From Lentisphaerota bacterium (GTDB taxonomy: Bacteria; Verrucomicrobiota; Kiritimatiellia; UBA8416; JAIOPI01): 64,000 nt of DNA. Positions 36,652-51,089 of this stretch are shown one piece after another. The first letter of the stretch is position 1. Every line of letters starts with the position of its first letter. The notes beneath the pieces were generated by a model. It ran no database searches. It saw only the letters and a list, made by a program, of their open reading frames with translations, and was not told the DNA's origin. The translations under genes and the position numbers were made by a program. Location of the stretch: contig JAIOPI010000025.1 of NCBI GenBank assembly GCA_021413965.1, positions 62,001 to 126,000 on the forward strand, in the 5' to 3' direction.

Positions 36652-37884
36652 CTATCGCACCCGGCGCGCCGCGCGCGGCGGGAATTTCGGCGTGAACGGG
36701 TTCACCTTCTCATTCGAACGCTTCGCGCCCGGCGCATAGCCGATGATCACGTCCCGGCCTTCTTCCACCGGGGCGGGGTCCATGATCTCCGTGGCGGTCC
36801 CATCGCTGATCCCCAGGGTGACGGTCAGCGGCTCCGGCACCCCCCCCTCCGCCGCCAACACCCAGATCCGCGGCCCGATCGGCCCCGCGGACATGGCCTC
36901 CGCCCCCTTGCCCGACTCGGCGCCAGTGGCGCCATCCGGCCGGAAGCGCAGGGCACTGTTCGGCACTTTCAGCACCTGCTCCCGACGCGCCACTTCACAG
37001 GCCAGGTTGGCGGTCATGCCCGGCAGGAGCTTGTCCTCCGGGTTCGGCGCCCGGATGATGACGGGATAGGTCACCACATTCTGCACATTTGCGCTCGCCA
37101 GCCGCACCTGGTGCACCGTGCCGGTGAACGTGTCTTCGTACGCGTCGACCGTGAACGTCACGGCCTGTCCAACCTTCAGCCGTCCAATGTCCGCCTCCGG
37201 GATGTTCGCCTCCACCTGCACCGTGTGCAGGTCGGCGGCAATGACGAAGATGGTCTGGGCGGACATGCTGGCCACCACTGTCTGGCCCTGGTCCACCTTG
37301 CGTTCGATGACGACACCGTCGACCGGCGAGCGGATCGTGGTGTAGTCCAGGCTCGTCTGGGACTGGCGCAGCACCGCGCGGCTCTGAACCAACCGCGCCT
37401 CGGACACGCGACGCTGCGCGGCCAGCACATCGCGGTCCGCCTCGGCGGCCTCCAGGTCGGCGTCCGGAATCAGCTTGCGACTCGACAACTCGCGGGCACG
37501 CGTCAACTTCAACTCGGCCTGCTTCAGTCGCGCTTGCGCATCCTCCACATTGGCCTCGCTCTGGACGACGGAAGCCTGATCCTGCGCCACTCGCGCCTCG
37601 TAAGCGGCCGGATCGATCTGGGCGACTATCTGCCCCGCCTTCACCACGTCATTGAAGTCGGCCATCAGTTTGTCGACGGGGCCGTTCACCTGCGTGCCCA
37701 CTTCAACCAGTTGCAGCGGTTTGATGACGCCGGTGGCATGCACCTGCTCGACCACCTCGCCGCGCGCGAGAGGCGCCGTCAGGTACGCAGCCGAGCCATC
37801 GCCGTCACGGCGCACGTACCACCAGATGCCACCCGCCACGAGGGCGACGGCCAGGCCAATGCCAACATAGTAGGAGCGTTTCAT
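36652..37884 (-). CDS. MacA-type periplasmic adaptor (HlyD family)
   Basis: 410 aa. One N-terminal membrane helix, then a lipoyl-like half motif (ATGVIKPLQLVEVGTQVNG), a long coiled-coil hairpin (about 85-165) rich in Ala/Glu/Arg, the second lipoyl half (TTIRSPVDGVVIERKVDQGQ), a beta-barrel domain and a membrane-proximal domain. It is the first gene of the exporter operon and links the inner-membrane permease to an outer-membrane channel. ATG at 37884 is preferred; ATG at 37899 is possible. Confidence 0.92.
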   Translation of the reverse strand: MKRSYYVGIGLAVALVAGGIWWYVRRDGDGSAAYLTAPLARGEVVEQVHATGVIKPLQLVEVGTQVNGPVDKLMADFNDVVKAGQIVAQIDPAAYEARVAQDQASVVQSEANVEDAQARLKQAELKLTRARELSSRKLIPDADLEAAEADRDVLAAQRRVSEARLVQSRAVLRQSQTSLDYTTIRSPVDGVVIERKVDQGQTVVASMSAQTIFVIAADLHTVQVEANIPEADIGRLKVGQAVTFTVDAYEDTFTGTVHQVRLASANVQNVVTYPVIIRAPNPEDKLLPGMTANLACEVARREQVLKVPNSALRFRPDGATGAESGKGAEAMSAGPIGPRIWVLAAEGGVPEPLTVTLGISDGTATEIMDPAPVEEGRDVIIGYAPGAKRSNEKVNPFTPKFPPRAARRVR

Positions 37885-38043
37885 CCCGCAGATTACCATC
37901 CTTCCCGCCAAACCGCGAACTCTCACGACTCCTCGCATCCGGAACGACCGCCAGCCCCTGATCTCAGGACGGAGGCCGGACCAGCCGTGAGACCCTTGTA
38001 CCAGGCTTTCTTGTCGCGCAACCGCGCATCACCGTCAAAGCAA

Positions 38044-38077
38044 AAAGGGATCGCTTGCAACGCCCGCGCATCCCTTT
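38044..38077. repeat. Inverted repeat upstream of the phosphofructokinase
   Basis: AAAGGGAT (38044-38051) and ATCCCTTT (38070-38077), perfect 8-bp arms with an 18-base spacer, located just upstream of the promoter-like sequence at 38094. It could be an operator. Read on the minus strand it has a T-rich tail, but no minus-strand gene reads into it. Confidence 0.4.
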
Positions 38078-38093
38078 CGTCAAGTTTATGTCG

Positions 38094-38123
38094 TTGACGG
38101 GATTCGGGACGGAAACCTATTGT
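38094..38123 (+). promoter_or_regulatory. Candidate sigma70 promoter of the phosphofructokinase gene
   Basis: TTGACG (38094-38099), 18 bases, TATTGT (38118-38123). The leader would be about 46 bases. The region is notably AT-richer than its surroundings. Confidence 0.5.
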
Positions 38124-38175
38124 TCATAGCTCGCATTTGGTCCGCAAACGCAACCCATGTCAGGGGAGAATGCTC

Positions 38176-39396
38176 ATGGCCACACTGCAAGGCAAAGCCC
38201 TCGTCGCACAGGGCGGCGGCCCCACCGCCGTCATCAACCAGAGTCTCGTCGGCGTCGTGGCTGAAACCGCCCGGTTTCCAGCCATCACGCACATCTACGG
38301 CGCCCGCCATGGCGTCCGCGGCATCGTGAACGAGGACTTCCTCGACCTCGGCCAAATGACCGCCCACAACCTCGACCTCGTGGCCCGCACGCCCTCCTCC
38401 GCGCTGGGGTCCACGCGCGACAAGCCCGACGCGGAATACTGCAAGACCATGCTCGCCGTCATGCAGGCGCATGACATCCGCTACTTCTTCTACATCGGCG
38501 GGAACGACAGCTCGGACACCTGCCGCATCGTCAGCGAGCATGCCCGCAGCATCGGCTACGACTTGCGCGCCGTGCACGTGCCCAAGACCATCGACAATGA
38601 CCTCGTTGAAACGGATCACTGCCCCGGTTTTGGGTCCGCAGGCAAGTTCGTGGCCCAGGCGTTTGCCGGTGCGAATCTCGACAACCGGTCGCTGCCCGGC
38701 GTTTACATCGGCGTCATCATGGGCCGCCATGCCGGCTTCCTGACCGCCACGGCGGCCTTGGCCCGCCAATACACGGATGACGGCCCGCACCTCGTCTACG
38801 TGCCCGAGCGCGTGTTCGATCCCGAGCGCTTCGTGGCCGACGTGCAAGCCGTTTACGCACGGCACGGCCGCTGCGTGATCGCGGTCTCCGAAGGTATCGG
38901 CGGCAAGGACGGCAAGCCCATCGTGACCACGCTCAAGCCGGGCAGCGTCGAAAAGGATGCGCACGGCAACGTGCAGCTCTCCGGCACCGGCGCACTCGGG
39001 GATCTGCTGGCGGATCTCATCAAGGAAAAAGCCAAGATCAAGCGCGTGCGAAGCGACACGCTGGGCTACCTGCAGCGCTCGTTCCTCGGATGCGTATCGG
39101 AATCCGACGCCATCGAGGCGCGCGAGGTTGGCGGAAAAGCGGTGCAATACGCGGCCGGCCACCAGGCCTGCGGATCCGTTGCCATCCGGCGCGTGGGCGA
39201 GTACGTCGTCGAGTACGACCTCGTGCCGCTCGAAGCCATCGCGGCCAAGACCAAGCACATGCCCGACGCCTTCATCAATGCCGAGGGCAACAACGTCACG
39301 GACGCCTTCTGGAAATACGCCCGCCCGCTGATTGGCACGCTCCCGCCCTCCGCCCGCATCGGCGCGCCGCCCGTGGCCAAGCTGAAGACCAAATAA
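38176..39396 (+). CDS. pfp: 6-phosphofructokinase, pyrophosphate-type
   Basis: 406 aa. PFK fold signs: AQGGGPTAVINQSL, YIGGNDSSDT, PKTIDNDL and MGRHAGF. In E. coli numbering the residues at 104 (Asp in GGND) and 124 (Lys in PKTIDND) are those of pyrophosphate-dependent enzymes, so it probably uses PPi and works reversibly in glycolysis and gluconeogenesis. The position equal to catalytic-site Asp103 is Asn (GGNDS), which is unusual against the common GGDDS/GGDGS. GGGGAG at 38163-38168 sets the start at 38176. Confidence 0.87.
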   Translation: MATLQGKALVAQGGGPTAVINQSLVGVVAETARFPAITHIYGARHGVRGIVNEDFLDLGQMTAHNLDLVARTPSSALGSTRDKPDAEYCKTMLAVMQAHDIRYFFYIGGNDSSDTCRIVSEHARSIGYDLRAVHVPKTIDNDLVETDHCPGFGSAGKFVAQAFAGANLDNRSLPGVYIGVIMGRHAGFLTATAALARQYTDDGPHLVYVPERVFDPERFVADVQAVYARHGRCVIAVSEGIGGKDGKPIVTTLKPGSVEKDAHGNVQLSGTGALGDLLADLIKEKAKIKRVRSDTLGYLQRSFLGCVSESDAIEAREVGGKAVQYAAGHQACGSVAIRRVGEYVVEYDLVPLEAIAAKTKHMPDAFINAEGNNVTDAFWKYARPLIGTLPPSARIGAPPVAKLKTK

Positions 39397-39432
39397 CGTT
39401 CACGCATTGATCGCCTCCGAAGGCGGCTCCCC

Positions 39433-39466
39433 GCCATCGGCGCACGTCGCGACGTGTGCCGATGGC
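39433..39466. repeat. 34-base near-perfect palindrome
   Basis: Two 17-base halves meet at 39449/39450 with no loop and a single imperfect pair (G42:T57, a G-U pair in RNA). It starts with GCCATCGGCG and ends with CCGATGGC. It sits between the convergent phosphofructokinase and FAH-family genes, so it may act as a bidirectional transcription end or a DNA cruciform/protein site. No U tract follows. Confidence 0.6.
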
Positions 39467-39579
39467 CGGCCGCCACGGATCTCCGGACGTGCACGGCCCG
39501 GCAGCCCGCCGAAAGGCGTTGCTTTCTCCGAACCTGTGCCACCCCGATCAGCGGCCGCATCCTCTTTTTCAACAGTCTC

Positions 39580-40431
39580 CTAGGCGGGCAGGCAGTGATG
39601 CCGCTGGCGCCCAAGTCCGTCGATGGCCTGCTCCACGATGTCGCCGGCCTTCAGGAATCGCGGCGGCTGGTGGCCCATGCCGACGCCTGGCGGCGTCCCG
39701 GTCGACACCAGATCGCCCGGCTCCAACGTCAGGAACTGCGAGAGGTAATGCACGAGGAAACGCACCGTGAAGAGCATGGTGCGCGTGTTTCCGGACTGCA
39801 TCCGCTCGCCGTTCACGTCGGTCGTCAGGGCCAACGCCTGCGGGTCGGCAATTTCATCCGGCGTCGCCAGGAATGGGCCAAGGGGACAGAATGTGTCGCA
39901 CGATTTTCCTTTCGTCCACTGCCCGCCGTGCTCACGCTGGAACGCGCGCTCGGATACATCGTTGGCCAGACAGTACCCGGCGACGCAAGCCGCCGCCGCG
40001 GTTTCGTCGGGCACGTAGCGCGCTTCCCGTCCGATGACGAGCGCAAGCTCGACTTCCCAATCCATCTTCTGGCTCCCGCGCGGAATGAGCAGTGGATCGA
40101 AGGGCCCGCATACCGAGTTCGGCGCTTTCAGGAAGATGACCGGCTCCGTGGGAATCGGCGCCCCCGTCTCGGCGGCATGGTCGGCATAATTCAAGCCGAC
40201 GCAAACGATTTTGCCGGGCCGCGCGACGCAAGGCGCCCAGCGCGTATCCGGCGGGACCGCCGGCAGGCGCGCCCCCTCCACCTCGAGAAACGTTGCCAGC
40301 TCACGCAGCCCATCGGCCCGAAAGAAGGCTGCATTCCAATCGGCAACGTGCGCCGAGCAGTCGCGGCGATCGTTGCCCATGAGGACGCCCGGCTTCTCCG
40401 ATCCCCGCTCGCCGAATCGAATAAGTTTCAT
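39580..40431 (-). CDS. Fumarylacetoacetate hydrolase (FAH)-family protein
   Basis: 283 aa. The core motif KIVCVGLNYADHA is followed by metal ligands in DWEVELALVIG and CLANDVSER, then SGNTRTMLF and STGTPPGVGMG. By family a divalent-metal hydrolase, hydratase or decarboxylase acting on 2-oxo acids or acylpyruvates. No aromatic-degradation gene is adjacent, so the substrate is open; housekeeping acylpyruvate or oxaloacetate chemistry is possible. Confidence 0.88.
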   Translation of the reverse strand: MKLIRFGERGSEKPGVLMGNDRRDCSAHVADWNAAFFRADGLRELATFLEVEGARLPAVPPDTRWAPCVARPGKIVCVGLNYADHAAETGAPIPTEPVIFLKAPNSVCGPFDPLLIPRGSQKMDWEVELALVIGREARYVPDETAAAACVAGYCLANDVSERAFQREHGGQWTKGKSCDTFCPLGPFLATPDEIADPQALALTTDVNGERMQSGNTRTMLFTVRFLVHYLSQFLTLEPGDLVSTGTPPGVGMGHQPPRFLKAGDIVEQAIDGLGRQRHHCLPA

Positions 40432-40504
40432 AGCGCAGGAGTGTCGAGGCGGGGGTGGAAAGTGTCAAGACGCAGGCACGGCTGAGACGTGGATCGTGGA
40501 CCCG

Positions 40505-41929
40505 TTACAGGTCCTTGACGATCTTCTCGGCGGCCATCTCTCCGCTGTGAATGCAGTAGGGCACGCCGACGCCCCGATAGGCGTTGCCCGCCAGCGCGAG
40601 CCCCGCCAGGGCGGACGCCTGATCCTCGATGACCTTGACCCGTGCGAGATGGCCCACGTGATACTGCGGCATCCGGCGTTCCCAGCGCGACACCAGGCTC
40701 CCCTCGGGCTCCCCCGTGATCGTCAGCAAGTCCGCGAGTTCACCGTGGACCAGCGCCACAAGCTCCGCGTCGCTGCGCGTCAACAGGTCCGGGCGTTTGG
40801 CGCCGCCCACAAAGGCGCGGATGAGCACGCGCCCCTCCGGCGCCCGGCCGGCATATTTCTGACTCAGAAAACTTCCGGCAATGATGGCGCGCTTTTCAAT
40901 GAAGGGGCTGACGAACCCGAAACCGTCCAAGGCGTGGCGAATCTGCGCTCGCTGGTAACAGACCGACACCACCGCGGTTCCCGCATACTCAATGGCCGCC
41001 AGATTGCTGGCGAGCGGCGGGCAGACCACATCAAACAGCGGCGCGGCACTCGGCGCCGGAGCGGCCACAATCACCCGGTCAAACAGTTCCGGCGCTCCCC
41101 CGCGTTCCAGCACCACCCGCCAGGCCCCCTGCTCGCCCACTCGCTCGAGGCGCTTCACGGCACAGTTCAGCCGCGGCGTATCGGCCGGCAACCGCTGCCG
41201 CACCGCGTCCACCAGGCTCCCAAATCCACGCCGTGGCGCGGCAAACATGCTGTAGCGGGCGCCGCCGGAATTCTCCTGCGGCTTGCCCCCGCCCTCGGGC
41301 TTCCGACGCTTCGCGCCGCGGATCAGGCCCCCGTGGTCGCGCTCCATCCTGACAAACTGAGGCATCGTCGCCGCCAGGCTGAGTTGCATCGGGTCGGCCG
41401 TGTAGATGCCGCCAATCAGCGGCTGCACCAGTCGCTCGTACGCTTCGCGCCCCAGCCGGCGCGTGACAAAATCCCCCACGCTCTCATCCGACTCGTCCCG
41501 GCGCGGCGGCACAAAGAATTCCCATCCCAGGCGGAACTTGCCCCACGGGCTCAGGATGCGCGAGGTGAGCACCGAGCCGATCTTGCGCGGGGCCATGATG
41601 ATGAAGCCTTCCGGCACGGGCTCCAGCCGCCCGCGACAGACCACGAAGGCCTGGCGGCGTGACTCGTCCGTGGACATGAGCTCGTCCTCAAGCCCGACGC
41701 GCTTGCAGAAATTCACGCCCCAGGGCACGGCCGTGATGAAGCCATCCGCGCTGCGCTCGAAGAGGTACCCATCCCGCGCCACGGAATCCAGCACGCCGCC
41801 CAGCCGGTCGCCCGCCTCGAACAGGGTGACCGCCACGTCGGGCCGCAGTTCCCGCAGACGATAGGCCGCCGCGAGCCCGCTGATCCCGCCGCCGATCACG
41901 GCGACACGCTTGGAGGGTTGGGAAGTCAT
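40505..41929 (-). CDS. hemY: Oxygen-dependent-type protoporphyrinogen/coproporphyrinogen oxidase (HemY family)
   Basis: 474 aa. N-terminal FAD-binding Rossmann motif VAVIGGGISGLAAAY, then LFEAGDRLGG and RSADGFI; the C-terminal FAD contact is GLALAGNAYRGVGVPYCIHSG. It oxidises protoporphyrinogen IX (or coproporphyrinogen III) in heme synthesis. The many c-type cytochromes in the window imply heavy heme demand. It lies 112 bases downstream of the radical SAM gene in the same direction, so a heme-related operon is plausible. Confidence 0.9.
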   Translation of the reverse strand: MTSQPSKRVAVIGGGISGLAAAYRLRELRPDVAVTLFEAGDRLGGVLDSVARDGYLFERSADGFITAVPWGVNFCKRVGLEDELMSTDESRRQAFVVCRGRLEPVPEGFIIMAPRKIGSVLTSRILSPWGKFRLGWEFFVPPRRDESDESVGDFVTRRLGREAYERLVQPLIGGIYTADPMQLSLAATMPQFVRMERDHGGLIRGAKRRKPEGGGKPQENSGGARYSMFAAPRRGFGSLVDAVRQRLPADTPRLNCAVKRLERVGEQGAWRVVLERGGAPELFDRVIVAAPAPSAAPLFDVVCPPLASNLAAIEYAGTAVVSVCYQRAQIRHALDGFGFVSPFIEKRAIIAGSFLSQKYAGRAPEGRVLIRAFVGGAKRPDLLTRSDAELVALVHGELADLLTITGEPEGSLVSRWERRMPQYHVGHLARVKVIEDQASALAGLALAGNAYRGVGVPYCIHSGEMAAEKIVKDL

Positions 41930-42041
41930 GCGCAGGGTTATCGCAAGCCCGCTCCGTTTCGACAAGCCCGGAACGCTTTGCCGATCCAGCGAATCACTCG
42001 TGTGCCATTCGCGGGCGGCTTGCCTCCCCGCGCCGTGGCCC

Positions 42042-43142
42042 TCAGGCCCCCACCAGCGCGGCCCCCACCGGGCCCTGGTACACGCAGTCCGGCTCGGCCG
42101 CAAGCGGGTCGCCCGTCACGGCGTAGGCACGGCTGCGGCTGCCGCCGCACACCTGCCGGTACTCGCATTTGCCGCACTTGCCCTTGAGCTGGTTCGGATC
42201 GCGCAGGCTGCGGAACGTGGGATGTTGCTGATAAACGTCCACCACGGAATCCGTGGGAAACCGGCCGCAGAGCAGCGGCAGGAAACCAGCCGGATAAATC
42301 TCGCCGGCATTGCTTACGAACATGATGCCCTTGCCATCCCCGACGCCCAGCGGCGCCCGCGAATGATGCCCGCGCGGCCCGCTCGCATCACGCCCCGCCA
42401 GCGGATTGCCGCCCTGCTGCATCACGTAGCGCCGGTAGTGCGGGGCCTCCGTGGTCTTGATGGCGAACGGCTTCTGGCGCGCGTGACGCCACAGCCGCTC
42501 AAACGCCACCTCATACTCCTCCGGCGAAATGCGCTCCTGACCAATGCCGCGCCCCACAGGAATCAGGAAGAACACCGACCACATCGAAATCCCGTAGCCG
42601 GACAATAGCTCAGCCATCGCGTCGATCTGGTCAAAATTGCGGCGCGTGATGCTCGTGTTCACCTGGACGCCCATCTCCAGCGCACGGGCATCGTTGAGCA
42701 TCTGCAGCGTCTTCGCGAAACTGCCATCCCACCCCCGGAAGGAGTCATGGGTTGCCGCATTGGCGCCATCGAGACTGATGCCCAGCCGGCGTACGCCGCT
42801 GTCCCTGGCCTTGCGGAACGCATCGGCAGTCGCCAGGGGCGTGGCGGAAGGCGTCAGCGCCACCGACACCCCCTTTCCGGCGGCATGCGCGATTAACTCG
42901 TAAATGTCGGCGCGCTTGAGCGGGTCCCCGCCTGTTAACACCAGGTTGGGCTTGCGCGGGAACGTTGCCAGCTGGTCAATGAGCGCCAGCGCCTGCGCAT
43001 GCTTGAGTTCGTTCGGCGCCGCGCAGGTCATCGCTTCCGCGCGACAATGCAGGCAGACAAGATCACACGCACGTGTGACCTCGTAGTAGAACATCAGCGG
43101 GCTGTGGTCGAAATCCGCTCGGCTGTAAGGCGCTTCATGCAC
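42042..43142 (-). CDS. Radical SAM/SPASM protein
   Basis: 366 aa. The radical SAM cluster motif CDLVCLHC (Cx3Cx2C) is near residue 26, with VLTGGDPL after it. A C-terminal SPASM-like region has CGKCEYRQVCGG and a last Cys in EPDC for auxiliary Fe-S clusters. It resembles a widespread uncharacterised family close to the heme/heme d1 (NirJ/AhbD) enzymes; the neighbour hemY supports a porphyrin or peptide-modifying role, but this is inference. The GTG start has GGGAGGG upstream. Confidence 0.85.
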   Translation of the reverse strand: MHEAPYSRADFDHSPLMFYYEVTRACDLVCLHCRAEAMTCAAPNELKHAQALALIDQLATFPRKPNLVLTGGDPLKRADIYELIAHAAGKGVSVALTPSATPLATADAFRKARDSGVRRLGISLDGANAATHDSFRGWDGSFAKTLQMLNDARALEMGVQVNTSITRRNFDQIDAMAELLSGYGISMWSVFFLIPVGRGIGQERISPEEYEVAFERLWRHARQKPFAIKTTEAPHYRRYVMQQGGNPLAGRDASGPRGHHSRAPLGVGDGKGIMFVSNAGEIYPAGFLPLLCGRFPTDSVVDVYQQHPTFRSLRDPNQLKGKCGKCEYRQVCGGSRSRAYAVTGDPLAAEPDCVYQGPVGAALVGA

Positions 43143-43291
43143 GGCCGTCTACCCTCCCCCCGTATGCCAAAGCCAGTAGGATAGGCTTTCCGCAGGCGCC
43201 GGGGCAAGCCGGGAACAGACAAAACGCGCACCGCGACCATCCGCCGTGCGGCCAGGGCGCGGGCCGCTCGGCCCGAAGCCTAACCCTACAC

Positions 43292-43332
43292 TATTAGTCT
43301 CGATTATTAGCCAGTTGACACTCTATTAGTGT
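43292..43332 (+). promoter_or_regulatory. LysR promoter region with TATTAG repeats and a palindrome
   Basis: TATTAG occurs at 43292, 43305 and 43324. ACACT-CTATT-AGTGT (43318-43332) is a perfect 5-bp-arm palindrome with T..A ends, as in LysR-type boxes. A TTGACA -35 box is at 43315-43320 with a weak TAGACT 18 bases on (43339-43344), which would start transcription almost at the ATG. The site overlaps the promoter, fitting self-control by the LysR protein. Confidence 0.5.
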
Positions 43333-43350
43333 TTGACATAGACTTTCACC

Positions 43351-44282
43351 ATGCAGGTTGAATCGCTCAAGGTCTTCTGTGATGTGGCGCGCTACCACAG
43401 CTTCTCCCAGGCGGCGGCGGCCAATCAGGTGACGCAGTCTGCCGTCAGCCAGATCGTGTCGCAAATCGAGCGCCGGTTGGGCGTGCAGCTGATCGACCGG
43501 TCGGTGCGGCCCCTGCGGTTGACGGACCACGGGCGCCATTTCGCCGAGGGCTGCCAGGAGATCGTCAGCCGTTATCGCACGCTGGAGGAATCCATTCGCG
43601 GGGTCTCGCCCGACGTGCCGGAAACCGTGCAGGTGGCCGCCATCTACTCCGTGGGCCTGCGCGACATGAACCAGTATATCGAGCAGTTTTCCCGCGCGCA
43701 GCCGAACGCCCTCGTGCGCATTGATTACCTGCACCCCGACAAGGTTCACGAGCGCGTCCTCAACGGCACGGCGGACCTCGGCCTCGTCTCCTTCCCGCGG
43801 CGCACGCGCGAACTGGAGGCGCTCCCCTGGCGGCAGGAGGAGATGGTGCTGGTGTGTGCGCCTTCCCATCCGCTGAGCGCGCTGCCCGGCGTGCCCCCGG
43901 GCCGGCTGAACGGCGTCACCTTCATCGCCTTCGACAAGGGGCTCGTCATCCGGCGTGAAGTGGATCGCTTTCTGCGCGAGCACGACGTCGACGTCAACGT
44001 GGCCATGGAGTTCGACAACATCGAGACCATCAAGAAGGCCGTGACGGAGGAGGCGGGTGTGGCCCTGCTCCCATATCCAACCCTGCGGCCCGAGGTCGAA
44101 ACCGGGGCGCTGGTCGCCCTGCCGCTGGCGGGCGGCCGGTTCATGCGCCCGCTGGGGATCATACACCGCAAGCACAGCTTGAGCGCGGCCGCGGGCCGTT
44201 TTGTCAAGGTGCTGCAGGAACTGGACCTGAACGGTGACGCGCCGACGCGCAAGCGGCGGGCGACAGCCGCGGGGGTAAGCTC

Positions 44283-44286
<4 letters not shown>
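43351..44286 (+). CDS. LysR-family regulator in operon with glutamate synthase
   Basis: 311 aa. Winged helix-turn-helix at residues 1-60 (FSQAAAANQVTQSAVSQIVSQIE), then a periplasmic-binding-protein-like effector domain. The stop overlaps the ATG of gltB (ATGA), so it is made from the same message as the enzyme. This differs from the divergent gltC-gltA layout of Bacillus. Probably a nitrogen- or carbon-responsive regulator of gltBD (inference). Confidence 0.92.
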
Positions 44287-48903
<4,617 letters not shown>

Positions 48904-48911
<8 letters not shown>

Positions 48912-50367
48912 GGCAACAGGCTTCATGGAAATCGAGCGGAAGTCGGTGCCCTACCGACCACCGCAGGAACGGCTGGGCGACTACCAGGAAATCCTGACGC
49001 CGCCCGCGGAAGCACATCTGAAGCAGCAGGGCTCACGCTGCATGGACTGCGGCGTGCCGTTCTGCCAGTCCGCCACGGGCTGCCCGGTCTACAACCTCAT
49101 TCCCGAGTGGAATGACCTCGTCTATCGCGGCCGCTGGCACGATGCGCTCGACCGGCTGCACCGGACGAACAACTTTCCGGAATTCACCGGACGGGTCTGC
49201 CCGGCCCCCTGCGAAGGCGCCTGCGTGCTCGGCATCACCACCCCCGCGGTGACGATCAAGAACATCGAGAACGCCATCATCGATCGCGGCTTCGCGGAAG
49301 GGTGGGTCGTGCCCCGCCCCCCCCCCCGCCGCACGGGCAAGACCGTCGCCATCATCGGGTCCGGACCGGCCGGACTCGCGGCGGCCCAGCAGCTGAATAA
49401 GCCCGGACATCTCGTGACCGTGTACGAACGGTCGGACCGCATCGGCGGCCTGCTCATGTACGGGATTCCGAACATGAAGCTCGGCAAGGACGTCGTGCAG
49501 CGCCGCATCAGCCAGCTCGAGGCCGAGGGCGTGCGATTCGTCACCAAGGCGGACGTGGGCCGCAATGTCGACCCCGTGCAGCTGCGCCGGGAGCATGACG
49601 CCATCGTGTTCTGCACCGGCGCCACGCAGCCCCGTGACCTGCCCATCCCCGGCCGCCAACTGGGCGGCGTGTACGTTGCCATGGACTTCCTGACCGCCAA
49701 CACGAGGACCCTGCTCGAAGCCGATAGCGCCAAGGGCGGCTTGATCTCAGCCAAAGACAAGGACGTCATCGTCATTGGCGGCGGTGACACCGGCACGGAT
49801 TGCATTGGCACGTCGCTGCGCCACGGCTGCCGGTCGCTGGTCAACTTCGAACTCCTTCCCCGCCCGCCGGACCAGCGCGCGCCGGACAATCCCTGGCCTG
49901 AATGGCCGCGCATCTTCCGCGTGGACTACGGACACGAAGAGGCCAAAGTGAAATTCGGCCAGGACCCCCGCACCTATTGCATTCTGTCCAAGGAGTTCGT
50001 CGACGACGGACACGGTCGCGTGTCAGGCATCAAGTCTGTCAAGGTGGCGTGGGAGCGGGATGCCAGCGGGCGCTGGAACATGCGCGAAGAAGCCGGAAGC
50101 GAGAAGTTCTGGCCCGCGCAGCTCGTTCTGCTGTCCATGGGCTTCCTCGGCCCCGAACGCTATGCGACCGATCCGCTGGGCATCGCGTACGATCCGCGCA
50201 GCAACTACCAGGCGGAGTATGGCCGGTTTGCCACGTCGGTCCCCGGCGTGTTTGCGGCAGGCGACTGTCGTCGCGGCCAATCCCTGGTTGTCTGGGCGAT
50301 CAACGAAGGCCGTGCCGCCGCCCGCGAATGCGACCGTTACCTCATGGGCATGAGCGACCTGCCCTAG
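48904..50367 (+). CDS. gltD: Glutamate synthase small subunit
   Basis: 487 aa. GTG at 48904 is chosen because GKATGFMEI matches the usual N terminus and GGAGG lies about 7 bases upstream. N-terminal Cys clusters for two [4Fe-4S] centres (CMDCGVPFC....[11 protein letters not shown]), an FAD site [15 protein letters not shown] and an NAD(P)H site [13 protein letters not shown]. It feeds NAD(P)H electrons to GltB. Confidence 0.96.
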
Positions 50368-50390
50368 ACGCGCCGCCGTGCGGCGCGTCT
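50366..50390 (+). terminator. Perfect 11-bp hairpin at the end of gltD
   Basis: AGACGCGCCGC (50366-50376), loop CGT, GCGGCGCGTCT (50380-50390). The stem starts inside the gltD stop codon. It is very stable but has no U tract after it; it probably ends or stabilises the gltBD message. Confidence 0.55.
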
Positions 50391-50466
50391 ATCCCGCGTG
50401 ACGTGGACGGAATTCTGTGTAAGGATAGTGCCTCTGGCCCGATCACCCTCTGAAAAGGGAGTCGCC

Positions 50467-51009
50467 ATGCAGGAACTATTCCGCGAGATCATCAAGCGCA
50501 CCGGGGAAGACCTCAACCGCGAGGGACTGCTGAAGACGCCCGAGCGCGCGGCTGAAGCGTTCGGCTACATCACCGGCGGCTACAAGCAGGATGTCTCGGA
50601 AGTCATCAACAACGCCCTCTTTGAGACCGATAACGACGAGATGGTCATCGTCAAGGATATCGAACTCTACTCCCTCTGCGAACATCACCTGCTGCCGTTC
50701 TTCGGAAAGTGCCACGTGGGCTATATCCCCAAGGGAAAGATCATCGGACTGTCCAAGGTGGCCCGCGTCGTGGACGTGTTTGCACGCCGGCTGCAGGTTC
50801 AGGAAAACCTCACCTACCAGATCGCCCGCACGTTGATGACCCACATCGGCGCGCGCGGCGTCGGCGTCGTCATCGAAGCCCGGCACCTGTGCATGATGAT
50901 GCGTGGCGTGGAGAAGCAGAACTCGCTGATGAAGACGTCCGCCATGCTCGGCCAGTTCCGCTCCAGCATCAATACCCGCTCGGAGTTCCTCAGCCTGATC
51001 ACCGGATGA
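50467..51009 (+). CDS. folE: GTP cyclohydrolase I
   Basis: 180 aa, normal for the family. Zinc ligands Cys71 and His74 ([10 protein letters not shown]) and Cys142 (RHLCMMMRG) are present, with [11 protein letters not shown] and the C-terminal TRSEFLSLI. It converts GTP to dihydroneopterin triphosphate, the first step to folates (and, in some bacteria, queuosine). GGGAG lies just before the ATG at 50467. No other folate gene is adjacent. Confidence 0.96.
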   Translation: MQELFREIIKRTGEDLNREGLLKTPERAAEAFGYITGGYKQDVSEVINNALFETDNDEMVIVKDIELYSLCEHHLLPFFGKCHVGYIPKGKIIGLSKVARVVDVFARRLQVQENLTYQIARTLMTHIGARGVGVVIEARHLCMMMRGVEKQNSLMKTSAMLGQFRSSINTRSEFLSLITG

Positions 51010-51089
51010 CGGGCCTGACCGCAACGACGATTACCGGCAGCCGCGATCCGTGAAGCCCTGGCCTCCATGGCCGGCCCGCCTTGCCCGGA

